64,000 nt of DNA from Paenibacillus thermotolerans (GTDB lineage: Bacteria; Bacillota; Bacilli; Paenibacillales; YIM-B00363), in NCBI RefSeq assembly GCF_028745515.1, contig NZ_JAQZSG010000003.1:204601-268600 (forward strand). The letters are read 5' to 3'. Positions 1 through 8,491 of the stretch are shown here, in pieces (the first letter of the stretch is position 1; each line of letters begins with the position of its first letter). The translations under genes and the position numbers were made by a program. The notes under the pieces are model-generated. The model was given only the letters and a program-made list of their open reading frames with translations, was not told the origin of the DNA and did not search any database.

Positions 1-576
1 CATTAAATATTTCGGATCCTGCAGCCATAAAACCGGCGTATCGATGACGCCGAAGCGCATGAGCGCATTATTCAAATAACCGACCCGGTCCCCGCTGAAG
101 GTCGAGATCCAGATGACGGACAATCCTACCCCGGAAGCCAAAGACGGCGCATAGAGAGCCAGCGTGAAAAAATCGCGCAGCCCTCCGGGCAGCTGGTGGA
201 TGAGCCATGCGAACACGAACGACAGCATATAGCCGCCGGGGCCGACGATCACGGCAAACTTGAGCGTATTCGGCAGCGTGTACTTCATGAAAATAAAGTC
301 TTGCGTGAGCATGTTGATATAATGATTCAGTCCGATGAAGGAAGGAAAGCCGATGCCGTTAAAGGACGTCATGCTCAAAAATACGGCCATCAATACGGGC
401 ACGGCGATGAATGCGGTAAAGCAAAGCAAGAACGGTGCGAGAAACAAATACGAAAGACGGTCCCTCCAGCATTCCTTGGCAAACTTGACGATGCGCCGTA
501 CGAACCGGGGCGTGCCTTGCTTCGTTGGAACGGACGGCGATGCGCCGCTTTGCGGTGTGTATTGTGCAGGTTCCAT
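1..576 (-). CDS. Carbohydrate ABC transporter permease, MalF-type (partial, C-terminus outside window)
   Basis: Inner-membrane subunit of a sugar importer. The start is the ATG at 576, preceded by GAAAGGAG, and 192 codons are visible before the left edge. Translation begins MEPAQYTPQS. A cytoplasmic stretch of about 40 residues leads into the first membrane segment (LSYLFLAPFLLCF), and motifs such as GPGGYMLSF and FSGDRVGYLNN follow. It is clearly paralogous to the first permease of module C (41298-42260), which shares GPGGYMLSF, AWLIHQLP, APSLASGV and VLWLQDPKY at matching positions. The EAA loop lies beyond the edge. It starts 3 bases after the stop of the anchored SBP gene, so it is the third gene of a minus-strand operon with the ATPase. 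A partner permease is expected to the left but cannot be seen. Confidence 0.93.
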   Translation of the reverse strand, partial: MEPAQYTPQSGASPSVPTKQGTPRFVRRIVKFAKECWRDRLSYLFLAPFLLCFTAFIAVPVLMAVFLSMTSFNGIGFPSFIGLNHYINMLTQDFIFMKYTLPNTLKFAVIVGPGGYMLSFVFAWLIHQLPGGLRDFFTLALYAPSLASGVGLSVIWISTFSGDRVGYLNNALMRFGVIDTPVLWLQDPKYLM

Positions 577-579
577 TGA

Positions 580-3570
580 CTACTCCTTTCCGTACGGCTT
601 GTCGTACGGCGCAATATCCAAATCGTCGCCCGGCTTGATTCCGAATTCGAGCTGCTTGCGAAGCATTTCGCGCAATAGCGACATTTGCGAATCTTCCAAC
701 GCTTCTCTCGGAGGCGTGCCGTTCAGCAGCGTTTCGTTCCAGGCGAAGTCCATTTCGCGCGGCAGCATGTAGTAGCCGGGAACGAACGGCATATTTTTGG
801 CCCACCGCCATTGCTCATTGATCGCGAGCAAATCTTCCTTTGCCCAAGGCAACGTTTGCAGCGCATGGATATTGGCCGTATTCCACCGATACGCTATGCC
901 CGCAAACGACTCGATGTCCCGGCCGTACCTTCCTTGCACGTCGTCCGACGTCCACCACTTCAAAAACTCCCACGCTTGTTCTTTCTTGTCGCTCGCCTTC
1001 AAAATCATCGCCGATGCGACCCCTTGCGACGTCCAACGCTCCACAGTCCCATCCGAACGACTCATCCCGGGGATCGGAAGCATCTTCCAATGTCCGGCCA
1101 GCTCCGGCGCCGCTGCGGATAACTGGATATACATCGATATATCGCCGACGCCCGCCGGCATGCCGCCGAAGCGGAAATGGTTGAAAAATTCCGGCACGTC
1201 CTTCGGCAAGTCGTATTTGGCGAACCAGTCCGACCACATCTTGAACGCCGCAAATCCCTCTTCGGAGTTCAGTTGCGGAAGCAGCCCGTCGGAGGTATAA
1301 AATTCGGCGCCGTGCTGATAATACGGCGTTATAAAATCGGGCTTGCGGGTCATGAAGGAGGTCCCGCCCTCCTGCAGCGTCGATATTTTCGGGAACATGA
1401 AGGTCATCCCGTTCTCCTGCAGCGCAGGAAGCATGTCGAGCACATCCTCCCACGTATCCGGCGGCTCGAGCCCAAGCTCCTCCAATATATCGGTTCGGAC
1501 GAACAGCATATTGTAGGTCGCCGTTTCGGGCAGGGCATACACTTTGCCGTCGTACGCGTATGAACGCATAACTCCGGGGTTGAACCGTTTCGATACTTCT
1601 TCAAAGTCATCGAATGCCGACAACTCCAGCGCTGCGCCCCGCATCGCAAAATCCGCCGGCACTTCCATGCCCGCACCGAGCGCGACGTCCGGCTGCTGCC
1701 CAGCCGCCGTGCTCATCAGCAGCACGTTCTGGCTCGGAACGAGATTCAAGTTCACTTTAATGCCCGTTTTCGGCGTAAAATCCTGCTCGATCATCGCCTC
1801 CAGCAAATCCACGTAATCCCGGCCGCGCTGCACCCAAACGGTCAGCGCTTCATCGTCTGAGGAATCGTCCGTATCGTATTTCTGGAAAAACGTGCGGACA
1901 AAATTTACGGTCGAATATTGAACCTTATCCCACAGTCCAGGCACCTTGAGTCCCGGATCGGCATTCGGCGTACGCACGACAATATAATCCAAATGCATCG
2001 GCTGATTTTCGATCGACTGCGTCCACGTATTGATGCCCGATTTGATTTCCGCGAAGGCGGACACCTCGTTCGGCAAATTGTTTACGTCCTCCAGCAAATC
2101 CCCGAGCCGGCTGACCGCTCCGTCCAACGCCGTCGTCGCTTCGTTCGAGCCCTGATTCAACCCTTTTAAATAATCGCTGATGCTTTTGAGCTCGACTTTA
2201 AGCTTTTGAAGCTTCTCCTCCATGTTCGGATCGTACTTTTCCATCTCCCACACTCTGGCCGTATCCAGATTGACGGACCCGGCGTAACCGTAATTTCCTG
2301 AGATGACGCGCACTTTTCGCTCGATATCGGACAGCCTCTCGTTAAGCCGGCCAAGCGCCAATATAACCGGGCGAATCAGCGAATTGTCCGCCGTCATCGT
2401 TAACCGGTGCGTCCCTTTCGGCAAGTAAAACAAATAGGGGCTGCCGTTTTCGTCGGAGAGCGGCGAAATCTCCATTGCGATATTCGGCGGAAAGCGATAA
2501 TGAAGCATTTCCCGAAACGGGACTTTCCCGTCGATCGCAATCGTCCGGTAAGCGTTTGCGTTCCCGTTGTAGCCTTGGAAATATTTCAGATCGATTGCGT
2601 AATGGCCGGTTTCGGGCACTTCAATTTCCCATGTGACGGATTCGCCCGCTCTTTGCCAGAAGCTCCCGCCCAGCGCGTTGTATACGATTCTTCCTTGCGG
2701 GTCCGGCGAAGCATAAGGCTCGTTAACGCTGATCGTGCGAATGCCCGGCGCCGATTTATACGCAAATCGTTCCGCTTCCACCAACGTGTACCACAGATTC
2801 GCTTCGTTATTGCTCCGATGCTCAATTGCATATTCCGAATACGCAGGAATGTTCTCCGGCGAAGCAAGAGTAATAGAGTATAGCGAGATCGGCTCGCTGA
2901 CGCCGACCAACCGGATCGTATGAGTTCCTTTCGTCAGTGACCAGCGCAGCGGCTCGGAAGAAAGCGAAAAATCGGACACGGATTTTTTGTTCCAAGCAAT
3001 CCATTCGGTTTGAACCGGACGAATTTCGTTATTTATCGAATTGCGGTCGTACGGATATTTGCTGTCCTGCCACATCCGCTCGAACCCGATCCGCTCCGCT
3101 TCGGCAAACGGGAATTGTCCGTCGATTTGAATGCCGCGAACGATCTGCGAGTAGCTTCCGGGAATCGGCGCATAATGGATAATCAACTCGTACAGGCCGT
3201 CCGCGGGGGCTTCCATCTCCCACTCGAGCCACCCGTCCGCATTGTTCCAGTCGATCACATCGGAAGACAACGTATCGTCGTGCCGCTTCGCGATGTCCGC
3301 TTCCTCCGACGCCGCGCTGTAATCCGTTGCAAGCACCGTCGTCTCCAATCCGTCCGCCGCCGGCATCGATCGTACGCTTTCGCTTCGCTGCCATTCGATA
3401 TAGGATGGGATTCCGTTCGGCGTACCGATGCTATTAAAAAGCGTTTCTTGTGGAAGCTCAGGATATGCAGCCGATTCGCTCGTCGACATCCGCCAACCGA
3501 TGAACAACGCCGCAACAAGCAAAAAACTGAAAGCGATTGCAATCGTCCGTAGTCGTCTCCTTCTTCTCAT
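580..3570 (-). CDS. Membrane-anchored extracellular solute-binding protein with two N-terminal beta-sandwich (CBM-like) domains (module A)
   Basis: 996 residues, more than twice the usual 420-500 for a sugar SBP. Residues 1-28 are an Arg-rich N-terminus plus one hydrophobic segment with no lipobox Cys, so the protein is probably anchored by an uncleaved helix. Two related beta-sandwich segments follow (about 76-236 and 263-396), each with the pattern DGLY/GHY..., an IDG.PF motif and a late KGTHT/KGTHR strand, as in galactose-binding-like carbohydrate modules. A helical, coiled-coil-prone linker (about 400-520) precedes an SBP_bac-like domain (about 575-945) with YALPETATYNMLFVR and WEFLKWWTS motifs. 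The ATG overlaps the end of the ATPase gene by 4 bases, so the two are probably translationally coupled. Homologues lie at 16527-19508 and 42257-45184. Sugar specificity cannot be read from the sequence. Confidence 0.88.
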   Translation of the reverse strand: MRRRRRLRTIAIAFSFLLVAALFIGWRMSTSESAAYPELPQETLFNSIGTPNGIPSYIEWQRSESVRSMPAADGLETTVLATDYSAASEEADIAKRHDDTLSSDVIDWNNADGWLEWEMEAPADGLYELIIHYAPIPGSYSQIVRGIQIDGQFPFAEAERIGFERMWQDSKYPYDRNSINNEIRPVQTEWIAWNKKSVSDFSLSSEPLRWSLTKGTHTIRLVGVSEPISLYSITLASPENIPAYSEYAIEHRSNNEANLWYTLVEAERFAYKSAPGIRTISVNEPYASPDPQGRIVYNALGGSFWQRAGESVTWEIEVPETGHYAIDLKYFQGYNGNANAYRTIAIDGKVPFREMLHYRFPPNIAMEISPLSDENGSPYLFYLPKGTHRLTMTADNSLIRPVILALGRLNERLSDIERKVRVISGNYGYAGSVNLDTARVWEMEKYDPNMEEKLQKLKVELKSISDYLKGLNQGSNEATTALDGAVSRLGDLLEDVNNLPNEVSAFAEIKSGINTWTQSIENQPMHLDYIVVRTPNADPGLKVPGLWDKVQYSTVNFVRTFFQKYDTDDSSDDEALTVWVQRGRDYVDLLEAMIEQDFTPKTGIKVNLNLVPSQNVLLMSTAAGQQPDVALGAGMEVPADFAMRGAALELSAFDDFEEVSKRFNPGVMRSYAYDGKVYALPETATYNMLFVRTDILEELGLEPPDTWEDVLDMLPALQENGMTFMFPKISTLQEGGTSFMTRKPDFITPYYQHGAEFYTSDGLLPQLNSEEGFAAFKMWSDWFAKYDLPKDVPEFFNHFRFGGMPAGVGDISMYIQLSAAAPELAGHWKMLPIPGMSRSDGTVERWTSQGVASAMILKASDKKEQAWEFLKWWTSDDVQGRYGRDIESFAGIAYRWNTANIHALQTLPWAKEDLLAINEQWRWAKNMPFVPGYYMLPREMDFAWNETLLNGTPPREALEDSQMSLLREMLRKQLEFGIKPGDDLDIAPYDKPYGKE

Positions 3571-4703
3571 TGCCGATCCTCCATCGCCAGCGCCGCCAAC
3601 GAAACTTCGCTTTCCCGGTCGAAGAAATGCGCTTTATCCATCCGGATGACGAGCTTCGCATGATCGCCCGGCTGTATAGCCGTATGCGGCTCCGTCCTGG
3701 ACGTTAAAGAATGCTCGCCGACGGCGGCGTACAAATACGTATTGGAGCCCATCGGCTCCCGCATTTCGATGACCGCGGAAACATGCCACTCAAGGTATTG
3801 ATCGATCGCCCACGGCTCGCAAGAAACGTACTCGGGACGAATTCCGAGCACGACCTGCCTTAGGTTCGTTTGTGCCGCTCGAATGTGCCGGATCTGGCTC
3901 TCCGGAATTCTCAAATGCAAACGCTTCGTATCGAAAAAATAATGGCCGTCCTGTTCTACAATGGCGCCTTCGATAAAATTCATCTGCGGCGAGCCGATGA
4001 AGCCTGCAACGAACATATTGCGCGGCTCGTCGTACAGCAGCTGCGGCGGAGCCACCTGTTGGATGTTGCCGTCTTTCATCACGACGATTCTCGTGCCCAT
4101 CGTCATCGCTTCCGTCTGATCGTGCGTTACGTAAACAAAAGTCGTCTTCAATTGATTGTGCAGCTTGCTGATTTCCATTCGCGTCTGCGTCCGCAGCTTC
4201 GCGTCCAAATTCGACAGCGGTTCGTCCATCAAGAAAACCTTCGGTTCCCGAACTAAAGCGCGGCCCAGCGCAACGCGCTGCTTTTGCCCGCCCGACAGCT
4301 GGCTCGGCTTCTTCGTTAAAAACTGCGAAATCTCAAGCATCTTGGCCGCCCGGTTTACGCGCAGCTCGATTTCGTGCTTCGCAACCTTATGAAGCTGCAG
4401 CCCCAGCGCCATATTTTCATAAACCGTCAAATTCGGGTAAAGGGCATAATTTTGAAACACCATGGCGATATCGCGGTCTTTCGGGGATACGAAATTCATG
4501 AATTTGCCGTCAATGAATATGTCGCCCTTCGTAACTTCCTCCAAGCCGGCGAGCATCCGCAAGGTCGTCGATTTGCCGCAACCGGAAGGTCCAACCATCA
4601 CAAGGAACTCGCCGTCGGCAACGTCCAGGTGAAAGTCATTGACTGACGGCCGGCTCTCCCCCTTATAAAATTTGTACACATGGTTGAACGCTACGTTACC
4701 CAT
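3567..4703 (-). CDS. Sugar ABC transporter ATP-binding protein (MsmK/UgpC/MalK-like)
   Basis: ATPase that powers CUT1-type sugar importers from the cytoplasmic side. It has 378 residues, typical for the family. Walker [10 protein letters not shown] is at 38-46, signature LSGGQ at 136-140, Walker B FLMDEP at 157-162 and the switch His (THDQTEAMTMG) near 194. A C-terminal TOBE/OB-fold regulatory part with FIGSPQMNFIEG and GIRPEYV begins near 235. It is first in a minus-strand operon and overlaps the anchored-SBP gene by 4 bases. The module C ATPase (45178-46299) is a close paralogue. MsmX-type ATPases are known to serve several permeases, so this one might also energise module B, which lacks an ATPase gene; that is inference. 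Confidence 0.96.
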   Translation of the reverse strand: MGNVAFNHVYKFYKGESRPSVNDFHLDVADGEFLVMVGPSGCGKSTTLRMLAGLEEVTKGDIFIDGKFMNFVSPKDRDIAMVFQNYALYPNLTVYENMALGLQLHKVAKHEIELRVNRAAKMLEISQFLTKKPSQLSGGQKQRVALGRALVREPKVFLMDEPLSNLDAKLRTQTRMEISKLHNQLKTTFVYVTHDQTEAMTMGTRIVVMKDGNIQQVAPPQLLYDEPRNMFVAGFIGSPQMNFIEGAIVEQDGHYFFDTKRLHLRIPESQIRHIRAAQTNLRQVVLGIRPEYVSCEPWAIDQYLEWHVSAVIEMREPMGSNTYLYAAVGEHSLTSRTEPHTAIQPGDHAKLVIRMDKAHFFDRESEVSLAALAMEDRQ

Positions 4704-4754
4704 ACGGTTACCCCCATGAACTTAAAATCTATGAATTTGATTTATATACGTGAA

Positions 4755-4784
4755 ATTATAACGGTTAACTCCAAAAAATGACAG
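4755..4784 (-). promoter_or_regulatory. Predicted promoter of the module A ATPase operon
   Basis: Read on the minus strand, a perfect -10 TATAAT (4755-4760) lies 18 bases from a weak -35 CTGTCA (4779-4784), about 50 bases upstream of the ATPase ATG. It is divergent from the promoter at 4827-4854. The -35 matches poorly, so an activator may be needed. Confidence 0.45.
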
Positions 4785-4826
4785 ACCAATTTTAAAAATA
4801 AAATTAGCATATGTGAAATTTTTTTG

Positions 4827-4854
4827 TTGACTTGAAAAAAGGTCGTGTTAAAAT
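4827..4854 (+). promoter_or_regulatory. Predicted sigma-A promoter of the module A lipoprotein SBP gene
   Basis: A -35 TTGACT (4827-4832) is separated by 16 bases from -10 TAAAAT (4849-4854), about 80 bases before the TTG start at 4934. A cre-like palindrome lies roughly 40 bases downstream of the -10, a position suited to roadblock repression. Confidence 0.65.
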
Positions 4855-4896
4855 CTAGGCAAGAACTTCCAATCGGGCCATTTTTTTATGGCGTTA

Positions 4897-4911
4897 AGGA
4901 AGCGCTTACCA
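4897..4911. promoter_or_regulatory. cre/LacI-type operator downstream of the SBP promoter
   Basis: The sequence AGGAAGCGCTTACCA contains the palindromic core AAGCGCTT at 4900-4907, which resembles a CcpA catabolite-responsive element or another LacI-family operator. It lies in the 5' untranslated region of the lipoprotein SBP gene. The outer bases deviate from the TGWNANCGNTNWCA consensus, so the binding protein is uncertain. Confidence 0.5.
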
Positions 4912-4933
4912 CTTTCATTTTGGGGGGATTGAG

Positions 4934-6346
4934 TTGAGTTTACGTTGGCTGAAGCATCGAAGTGTTGTGGCTGTTTTGCTTGTAGCTTTGTTGGTTTTAT
5001 CCGCTTGTACCGGCGGCGGAGGAAATTCGGGCTCGGAGAATGCAACCGGCGATCCGCCGGAAGCGACCTCGACGGATACGCCAGCCGCTGAGGATACCGG
5101 AACGGCAACCGATGAGCCGGAACCGCAGCCGGAGCCCGAGAAGCATGATCCGGTAGAGCTGACGATTCACGGGTGGTTTTTCTCTCCGGCGCTTAAGGCG
5201 ACAATCGCCGCATTCATGGAGGAGTATCCTTGGATTACGGTTACGGAAAATACGTCCATTAACCAAGCCGTCATTAATAACATCATCGCCGGCGAGAAGT
5301 CCGACCTGGTTATTTTGGATCGCGGCTTGTCAGAATGGGTAACGAACGGCAACGATCTGTTGGAAGATTTGACGCCTTATCTCGATAAGGACGAGAGAAT
5401 CCAAAACTCGAATTTGGTTGAGGGATTGCTGGAATCGTTCAGCACCGGCGGCAAAACGTACGCCCTGCCGTGGACCGATATTCCGATGTGGATCGCCGTC
5501 AACAAAGAATTGTTAAGCAAGTACGGCATGGAAATGCCTGGCAGCGACTGGACCTACGACGACCTGCTGGAAATGGCCAAGAAGGCGACCAACAAGGATG
5601 CCAACGATTGGGGCATGTTCGGGCTTGCCGGCGATATGAACGACATTCGTGCGATCGCCAACGGCAGCGCCGGCAGCGCAAGATTGCTGAGCGCAGACCG
5701 GACGAAGAGCGTCGCCGATTCGCCTGAGGTGCTTGCGGATCTTCAATGGTCTCAAGACTTGATCCGCAAATGGAACGTGCAGCCGAACCCGGAGCAAATC
5801 AAGGAAAACGGTTTTGCCGGCGATCCGGCCGTCAATTTCGTAAACGGCAACTTCTTGTTCATCACCGGCGTTGACTGGATTCTCCCGACGCTTCAACAGG
5901 CGACCTTCGACTGGGACGTTCTTCCGTTCCCGCGCGGCTCGCAGCGTCAAGTGACGCTTCATCAAGTTGGACCGATGTCCATGGTGAAAGCATCCGAGCA
6001 TAAAGAAGAAGCGTTCATGTTCCTTAGCTTCCTCTTCAGCGAAAAGGCGCAAAAGCTGAGCATCGACAACGGTTCCGGCTCTTGGGTGAAAAGCCCGGAA
6101 ATCGACGCCTACTACGATCAAGCGGCGATTTGGAAAGGAAAGAACATCGAAAACGTCAAGATGAGCGCCCAAATGTGCTGCTACTGGAACGATATGAACG
6201 TAATGGATCTCGGCGATTATGTGAACAGCGTGAGCGCCCGAATCGGAAAAATGATGAACGAAGGCGGCAATTTCAGCGAAGTGATTCCGTTCGTCGAGGA
6301 GTACAACAAGAAAGCGGCGGAAACACGCAAAGCATTGGGCTGGTAG
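4934..6346 (+). CDS. Extracellular solute-binding lipoprotein of a sugar ABC transporter (module A)
   Basis: 470 residues; captures a sugar outside the cell and delivers it to the permeases. The N-terminus has positive residues, a hydrophobic stretch and the lipobox LSAC (Cys near residue 25), then a low-complexity Gly/Glu/Pro/Thr linker (about 27-75) that suits a lipid-anchored protein crossing a thick wall. The SBP fold follows, with FMEEYPWITV and the late EAFMFLSFLFSEKAQKLS segment. The start is TTG at 4934, supported by GGGGGGA 6 bases upstream; no in-frame ATG gives a complete signal peptide. It is divergent from the ATPase/anchored-SBP operon, whereas modules B and C encode the equivalent lipoprotein on the same strand as the rest. 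Confidence 0.93.
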   Translation: MSLRWLKHRSVVAVLLVALLVLSACTGGGGNSGSENATGDPPEATSTDTPAAEDTGTATDEPEPQPEPEKHDPVELTIHGWFFSPALKATIAAFMEEYPWITVTENTSINQAVINNIIAGEKSDLVILDRGLSEWVTNGNDLLEDLTPYLDKDERIQNSNLVEGLLESFSTGGKTYALPWTDIPMWIAVNKELLSKYGMEMPGSDWTYDDLLEMAKKATNKDANDWGMFGLAGDMNDIRAIANGSAGSARLLSADRTKSVADSPEVLADLQWSQDLIRKWNVQPNPEQIKENGFAGDPAVNFVNGNFLFITGVDWILPTLQQATFDWDVLPFPRGSQRQVTLHQVGPMSMVKASEHKEEAFMFLSFLFSEKAQKLSIDNGSGSWVKSPEIDAYYDQAAIWKGKNIENVKMSAQMCCYWNDMNVMDLGDYVNSVSARIGKMMNEGGNFSEVIPFVEEYNKKAAETRKALGW

Positions 6347-6377
6347 TGCGGGCATTATTGAAATGATAAAGACGGTC

Positions 6378-6420
6378 GGGGCCGCCGAAACCCTCGCGTA
6401 TGAGGGGCGGTCCCGTTCTT
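6378..6420 (+). terminator. Hairpin downstream of the lipoprotein SBP gene
   Basis: GGGGCCGCC (6378-6386) pairs with GGCGGTCCC (6406-6414, one G-U pair) around an inner CCCTC/GAGGG stem, followed by GTTCTT. It lies about 30 bases after the stop codon. The short U-run makes it a weak intrinsic terminator or a stabilising hairpin. Confidence 0.5.
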
Positions 6421-6462
6421 ACTACATCATAAGTGAATTTTCTACGGAGAGGAACATGAATA

Positions 6463-6837
6463 TTGGATGAGAGAACCAACCTGTACGGTACAGACGTTAT
6501 CCCCTTTTCCGTAGCGACTCAGTCGGAAACTCTCCTGTTCGTATCGGGGCAAGGCGGATGCGACCCGTGTACAGGGGAAGTAACGGCGGTCGATTTGGAA
6601 AGCCAGACCAAGCTTACGGTCCGAAACATTCAAGATATATTGGCTCAATGGAATCTCACGTTGGAGGACGTCCTGAAGGTCAATGTGTATTTGTCCGATC
6701 GCAGAAATTACGAGGCGTTCAACCGGATCTATGCCGAGCTGTTCCCCCGCCCTTATCCGGCGCGCACTCTGGTATACTGTCAATTGAATTTTGATCTGTT
6801 GGTGGAAATCGATGTCATCGCAAAGCTAAGAAAGTAA
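6463..6837 (+). CDS. ridA: RidA family (YjgF/UK114) reactive intermediate deaminase
   Basis: 124 residues, the normal RidA size. These small trimeric cytoplasmic enzymes hydrolyse reactive enamine/imine intermediates, protecting PLP enzymes. The family signature is present: the strand LLFVSGQGG, the VNVYLSD segment, and PYPARTLVYCQL, whose Arg corresponds to the substrate carboxylate-binding Arg, with the Glu of LVEIDVIA after it. The start is TTG at 6463, with GGAGAGGA 9 bases before. The ATG at 6455 is in another frame and stops after four codons. The gene stands alone between the module A SBP and a bidirectional terminator. Members of this superfamily vary in substrate, so the exact reaction is open. 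Confidence 0.9.
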   Translation: MDERTNLYGTDVIPFSVATQSETLLFVSGQGGCDPCTGEVTAVDLESQTKLTVRNIQDILAQWNLTLEDVLKVNVYLSDRRNYEAFNRIYAELFPRPYPARTLVYCQLNFDLLVEIDVIAKLRK

Positions 6838-6841
6838 GCGT

Positions 6842-6890
6842 AAAGACCGCGGTTTTTTTGCGTTTCGCAGCCGTTCCGCGGTCTTTTTTC
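6842..6890. terminator. Bidirectional terminator between ridA and the MerR gene
   Basis: AAAGACCGCGG (6842-6852) and CCGCGGTCTTT (6876-6886) form an 11-bp stem with T-runs on both sides. This suits intrinsic termination of the two convergent genes. Confidence 0.88.
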
Positions 6891-7284
6891 ATGGCTCCGG
6901 CCGTCCCGACAGCTTTACATAATAAGCGTTCTTCTCATGCGCGACTGCTTTCACCTCTTCCAGCCTCCGGATTTGCTGGTCCAAATGCTCCAAATGCCGC
7001 GACAGCAAGTCGATTCTCTTATGAAGCATGCGGTTTATTCCGGGGTCCGTCGGCTGTTTGCTGAGCAGGCAGCCGTCCTGTGCGAACGCCGCAATGTCCT
7101 GAAGCTTCATGCCTGTTTGCTTCAAACCGTCAACAAACCGAATGAATCGAAGATCCTCTTCATCGTACCTCCGAATTCCGTTGCTGCCGCGCTTGGGCTC
7201 GGGCAAAACTCCGATTTTTTCGTAGTACCTGAGCGTGAAGGCGGATATCCCGGTCATTTTCGAAATTTCTCCGATGGTGTACAT
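6889..7284 (-). CDS. MerR family transcriptional regulator
   Basis: 131 residues. The N-terminal winged helix-turn-helix is typical of MerR: YTIGEISKMTGISAFTLRYYEKIGVLPEP at 2-30, then the wing with GIRRY. A long dimerisation helix (about 80-120) follows. There is no extended Cys-rich metal-binding loop; the only Cys in the effector region is C72 of DGCLLSKQ. It resembles the YyaN/AdhR-like group that responds to electrophiles or small organics, but the signal cannot be read. It is the second gene of an operon, 13 bases after the oxidoreductase stop. The promoter ahead of the oxidoreductase has the long 19-bp spacer on which MerR proteins act, so autoregulation is likely. Confidence 0.93.
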   Translation of the reverse strand: MYTIGEISKMTGISAFTLRYYEKIGVLPEPKRGSNGIRRYDEEDLRFIRFVDGLKQTGMKLQDIAAFAQDGCLLSKQPTDPGINRMLHKRIDLLSRHLEHLDQQIRRLEEVKAVAHEKNAYYVKLSGRPEP

Positions 7285-7297
7285 CCATTTTATCTCC

Positions 7298-8308
7298 TTA
7301 GGAGCTTATAAGAACTACTTTTCCTGCCGATTCCGAGTTTTTTAACAGCTGCTGTGCGGACGCCGCTTCGGCAAACGGTACGCGGTGCGAGATCAATGGT
7401 TTGATTTCGCCCTTCTCCAGCATGGAGAAGAGAATCGCTGCGTCCTGTTGAAACCAATCCGGCTTATCCTTTCTTAACGAAGTAATGCTGTATATGAAGG
7501 CCGGATGGCCTTTCGGCGTAGCGCCTGTTTCCGTGACGGTCTTCCAATCGTCCATCCACTGCTTGTCCGTCGGATCGCACAAAGCGGACGTGAAGCCGTA
7601 CCCGATGAACCGTCCGTTGCGGTTTAACGTTTGAAACGAGCGATGCCAGTTGCCGCCGCCGATCGGATCGAATACGGCGTCCACTCCTGCCGGTTCGAGC
7701 CGGCGGATCGTATTGACGAAATCGTCGCTGCGGTAATCGATCGGAATCGCTCCGTATTGTGATACGATACGATGCTTCGATGCCGATGCGGTGCCGTACA
7801 TGGTAAGCTTCAACGCTTGTCCCAATTCCAACAGCGCGGTTCCGACGCCCCCGCTCGCTCCATGGATCAGGACGCTGTTTCCTTTCTTTACGGCCGCCAG
7901 ACGATGAAGCATCTGATACGCGGAAACATAATTAAGCATTACGGCCGAAGCTTGGGCGGCGTCAACCGAATCGGGAACCCGAATCAGCTGTTCCTCGGAG
8001 GCGTACAAAACTTCCGAGTAACCGCCCGTGCCGTTCGAAAGGACGCCGATGCGATCGCCTTTTCCATACGATTGCACACGTTCGCCTGTTTCGTCAACTA
8101 TGCCTACGACATCATAGCCGGGGACGAACGGCGGAGTCGGCGATTCCGGAAAGACGCCCTCTCTTCGCATGACATCCGCAAGCGCAACCCCCGCGGCTTG
8201 CACCTTGATTCGAACCTCGCCCGGCTGCGGTAAACGCAGCGGTTCGTTCACTCGCTCCAGCACCTCGGGACCGCCATATCGTCTTACTATTATACGTGAA
8301 TAATGCAT
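7298..8308 (-). CDS. Zinc-less MDR family NADPH:quinone oxidoreductase-like protein
   Basis: 336 residues from the ATG at 8308. An ATG two codons upstream (8314) is in frame, but GGGGAG abuts it directly; the spacing favours 8308. It belongs to the medium-chain dehydrogenase/reductase superfamily: a GroES-like N-terminal half with GYDVVGIV and a Rossmann half with HGASGGVGTALLELGQALK for NADP(H). The Cys/Glu zinc ligands of alcohol dehydrogenases are absent, as in quinone oxidoreductases/zeta-crystallin. The likely role is reduction of quinones or reactive carbonyls in the cytoplasm. It is first in an operon with its MerR regulator, which suggests induction by electrophile stress. The substrate is not determinable. 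Confidence 0.92.
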   Translation of the reverse strand: MHYSRIIVRRYGGPEVLERVNEPLRLPQPGEVRIKVQAAGVALADVMRREGVFPESPTPPFVPGYDVVGIVDETGERVQSYGKGDRIGVLSNGTGGYSEVLYASEEQLIRVPDSVDAAQASAVMLNYVSAYQMLHRLAAVKKGNSVLIHGASGGVGTALLELGQALKLTMYGTASASKHRIVSQYGAIPIDYRSDDFVNTIRRLEPAGVDAVFDPIGGGNWHRSFQTLNRNGRFIGYGFTSALCDPTDKQWMDDWKTVTETGATPKGHPAFIYSITSLRKDKPDWFQQDAAILFSMLEKGEIKPLISHRVPFAEAASAQQLLKNSESAGKVVLISS

Positions 8309-8338
8309 CGACATCTCCCCTTTTTATTGATGTATCGG

Positions 8339-8369
8339 ATTATAAAGGTTAGAGTCGGCTCTAAGTCAA
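8339..8369 (-). promoter_or_regulatory. MerR-type promoter with 19-bp spacer and central dyad
   Basis: On the minus strand, -35 TTGACT (8364-8369) and -10 TATAAT (8339-8344) are separated by 19 bases instead of 17. The spacer holds the dyad TTAGAGCCGACTCTAA (8349-8364). This is the classic architecture twisted open by an activated MerR protein. It drives the oxidoreductase-MerR operon. Confidence 0.85.
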
Positions 8370-8407
8370 TAAGGTTCGCTCATGCATCTCCATTTCGCTT
8401 ATACAGA

Positions 8408-8428
8408 AAGAGGAGACATCGTCTCCTC
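8408..8428 (-). terminator. Probable terminator of the module B operon
   Basis: The perfect inverted repeat AGGAGAC-atc-GTCTCCT lies about 65 bases after the last permease stop; on the minus strand it is followed by a modest U-rich CTTTCT. It separates module B from the oxidoreductase promoter. Confidence 0.5.
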
Positions 8429-8491
8429 CCTCCCATTGACTTCTTTGACGGACGATCCGGCGGGTCGAATAACGTCCCTGAAATCTATTTT

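Noticed and set aside
359..811. Arg-rich minus-strand ORF overlapping the permease and anchored SBP genes
   Set aside because: It is a frame shadow: the true genes in this area have a signal/anchor, SBP and permease motifs in other frames.
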